Below, in pieces: positions 23,333-23,940 of a stretch of 23,940 bases of DNA (position 1 is the first letter of the stretch; each line of letters begins with the position of its first letter). This DNA is from a virus. The position numbers were made by a program, and so were the translations under genes. The stretch spans positions 1 to 23,940 of IMG/VR virus record IMGVR_UViG_3300025781_000074; one strand, 5' to 3'. The notes below the pieces were generated by a model. That model was not told the origin of the DNA and ran no database searches. It saw only the letters and a list, made by a program, of their open reading frames with translations.

Positions 23333-23352
23333 AGGCGCCCCGAAAGGCGCCC
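23333..23352 (-). terminator. Terminator-like GC hairpin after the small head-associated gene
   Basis: GGCGCC at 23334-23339 and 23346-23351 pair around CCGAAA. Read leftward, the stem is followed by UUCUUCG and, about 15 bases later, seven U residues. It lies 20 bases after the stop of the gene at 23372, so it probably reduces read-through into the fibre block. Confidence 0.6.
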
Positions 23353-23371
23353 ACTCCAACTGCATAACGTT

Positions 23372-23734
23372 TTAGATAACGTTTGCTAGGTAACCTTTTT
23401 CTTGAAGGTGCTGAGCAACGTGCTTAGTAACCTTATACTTTTGGCCCTTTTTAAAGTTGTAGTTATTACCCGAGCCAAGGGTCATATTCTCGATATCCTC
23501 AACTACACGAATAACGACATCTGCGTCATTACTCAATACAGTTGGTTCATCTACGATAACTGTCTGACGGTCTGGAACAGTCGCGTCAACAACTTCTGTT
23601 TCTAGCTTAATCTGTGCCTCGGCTGTTGCCATAGACATAGAGCTTGCACGTCCTTGCATCTCTTCGAGGTTAGCTTCGACCATTGCTTCACGCACACGGC
23701 CAGTAACGTCGGAGGGCTTTGCTTTTGCTGCCAT
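23372..23734 (-). CDS. Small head-associated protein encoded after the capsid gene
   Basis: I choose ATG 23732-23734, because GGAG lies nine bases upstream; a TTG further out at 23749 would put that site inside the gene. The 120-residue product begins MAAKAKPSDVTGRVREAMVE and has a helical first 50 residues, then VPDRQTVIVDEPTVLSNDADVVIRVVEDI (strands). It ends FKKGQKYKVTKHVAQHLQEKGYLANVI, an arrangement common in small proteins next to capsid genes (G-x-x-Y-x-V-xxHVAxHLxxKGY). A role as capsid decoration, completion or connector accessory is plausible. It sits alone between two terminators. Confidence 0.75.
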   Translation of the reverse strand: MAAKAKPSDVTGRVREAMVEANLEEMQGRASSMSMATAEAQIKLETEVVDATVPDRQTVIVDEPTVLSNDADVVIRVVEDIENMTLGSGNNYNFKKGQKYKVTKHVAQHLQEKGYLANVI

Positions 23735-23768
23735 TGTATTTTTCTCCAATTTAATGTCTCGGGGTAAA

Positions 23769-23793
23769 TAAGGGGGCGCTTTCGCGCCCCCCT
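23769..23793 (-). terminator. Strong terminator behind the major capsid gene
   Basis: Minus-strand RNA forms GGGGGCGC-GAAA-GCGCCCCC, an eight-base-pair GC-rich stem with a GAAA loop, followed by UUAUUUA. It lies about 12 bases after the capsid stop, so high capsid transcription is mostly halted before the morphogenesis genes. The loop is identical to that of the terminator at 6661-6694. Confidence 0.8.
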
Positions 23794-23804
23794 TTAAGCT
23801 TTAC

Positions 23805-23940
23805 TTAGTTGGTTTCTGCAATAACAACAGCCTGGTCAGTAATAAGACCAAGACCGAAGATTGAGTACCAAGCAAGTGCGTGCTCACGACCGAAGTCCAA
23901 GATACCGCCATCGCGGAGCTCGACTGGGAGTGAGATTGCG
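23805..23940 (-). CDS. Major capsid protein (C-terminal 45 residues only)
   Basis: The visible end reads AISLPVELRDGGILDFGREH, ALAWYSIFGLGLI, then TDQAVVIAETN and TAA at 23805-23807. The DFGREHALAWYxIxGxG pattern is typical of the C-terminal part of phage major head proteins of the HK97 fold, which form the icosahedral shell. The start lies outside the window. A strong terminator follows, as often seen behind capsid genes. Confidence 0.82.
   Translation of the reverse strand, partial: AISLPVELRDGGILDFGREHALAWYSIFGLGLITDQAVVIAETN

Overview
The window is the virion-morphogenesis region of a tailed bacteriophage (Caudoviricetes) with a contractile tail. The evidence is a tail sheath gene followed in the canonical order by a tail tube, a tail assembly chaperone and a tape-measure gene, plus the C-terminus of a major capsid protein at the far edge. 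Every gene lies on the minus strand, so the region reads from right (23940) to left (1). Genes are tightly packed, many overlap by the stop/start string TAATG, and most have clear AGGAG-type ribosome binding sites. GC content looks intermediate by eye (not computed). The host cannot be named from the sequence. Some small proteins resemble ones I associate with phages of aquatic bacteria and Actinobacteria, but that is only a suggestion. No integrase, tRNA gene, CRISPR array or insertion sequence was seen, and no gene-free stretch exceeds 300 bases.

Layout in transcription order. (1) 23940-22200: capsid C-terminus, a terminator, a small head-associated gene, a second terminator with a possible promoter, and a connector-like protein with a BppU-like C-terminal domain. 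(2) 22207-15210: the host-recognition block. It holds three collagen-like fibre proteins rich in Gly-X-Gln triplets, a small fibre N-domain protein and a seven-bladed beta-propeller protein. A 63-codon same-frame open stretch with no start codon follows the propeller stop. (3) 14991-12725: a carbohydrate cassette of a GT-A glycosyltransferase, a GH130-like five-bladed propeller and a TPR protein. (4) 12668-7722: two small structural or decoration proteins, a fibronectin-III/lectin-like fibre, a conserved protein resembling DUF6065, a 51-residue protein, a GlcNAc-transferase-like enzyme and a structural protein. (5) 7722-6710: four tiny, extremely charged proteins, closed by a strong terminator. 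(6) 6595-1: a small leader gene, two neck or tail-completion genes, sheath, tube, chaperone with a candidate +1 frameshift, a tape measure carrying an NlpC/P60 peptidase, and a truncated gene.

Read together, the capsid and tail genes build the particle and the collagen-like, FN3 and propeller proteins provide adsorption surfaces. The interspersed glycosyltransferases, GH130-like protein and TPR protein are best explained as a system that modifies or recognises glycans, possibly on the Thr/Ser-rich fibres themselves. The most noteworthy observations are this carbohydrate cassette inside the structural operon, the +1 frameshift candidate, and the block of oppositely charged mini-proteins.
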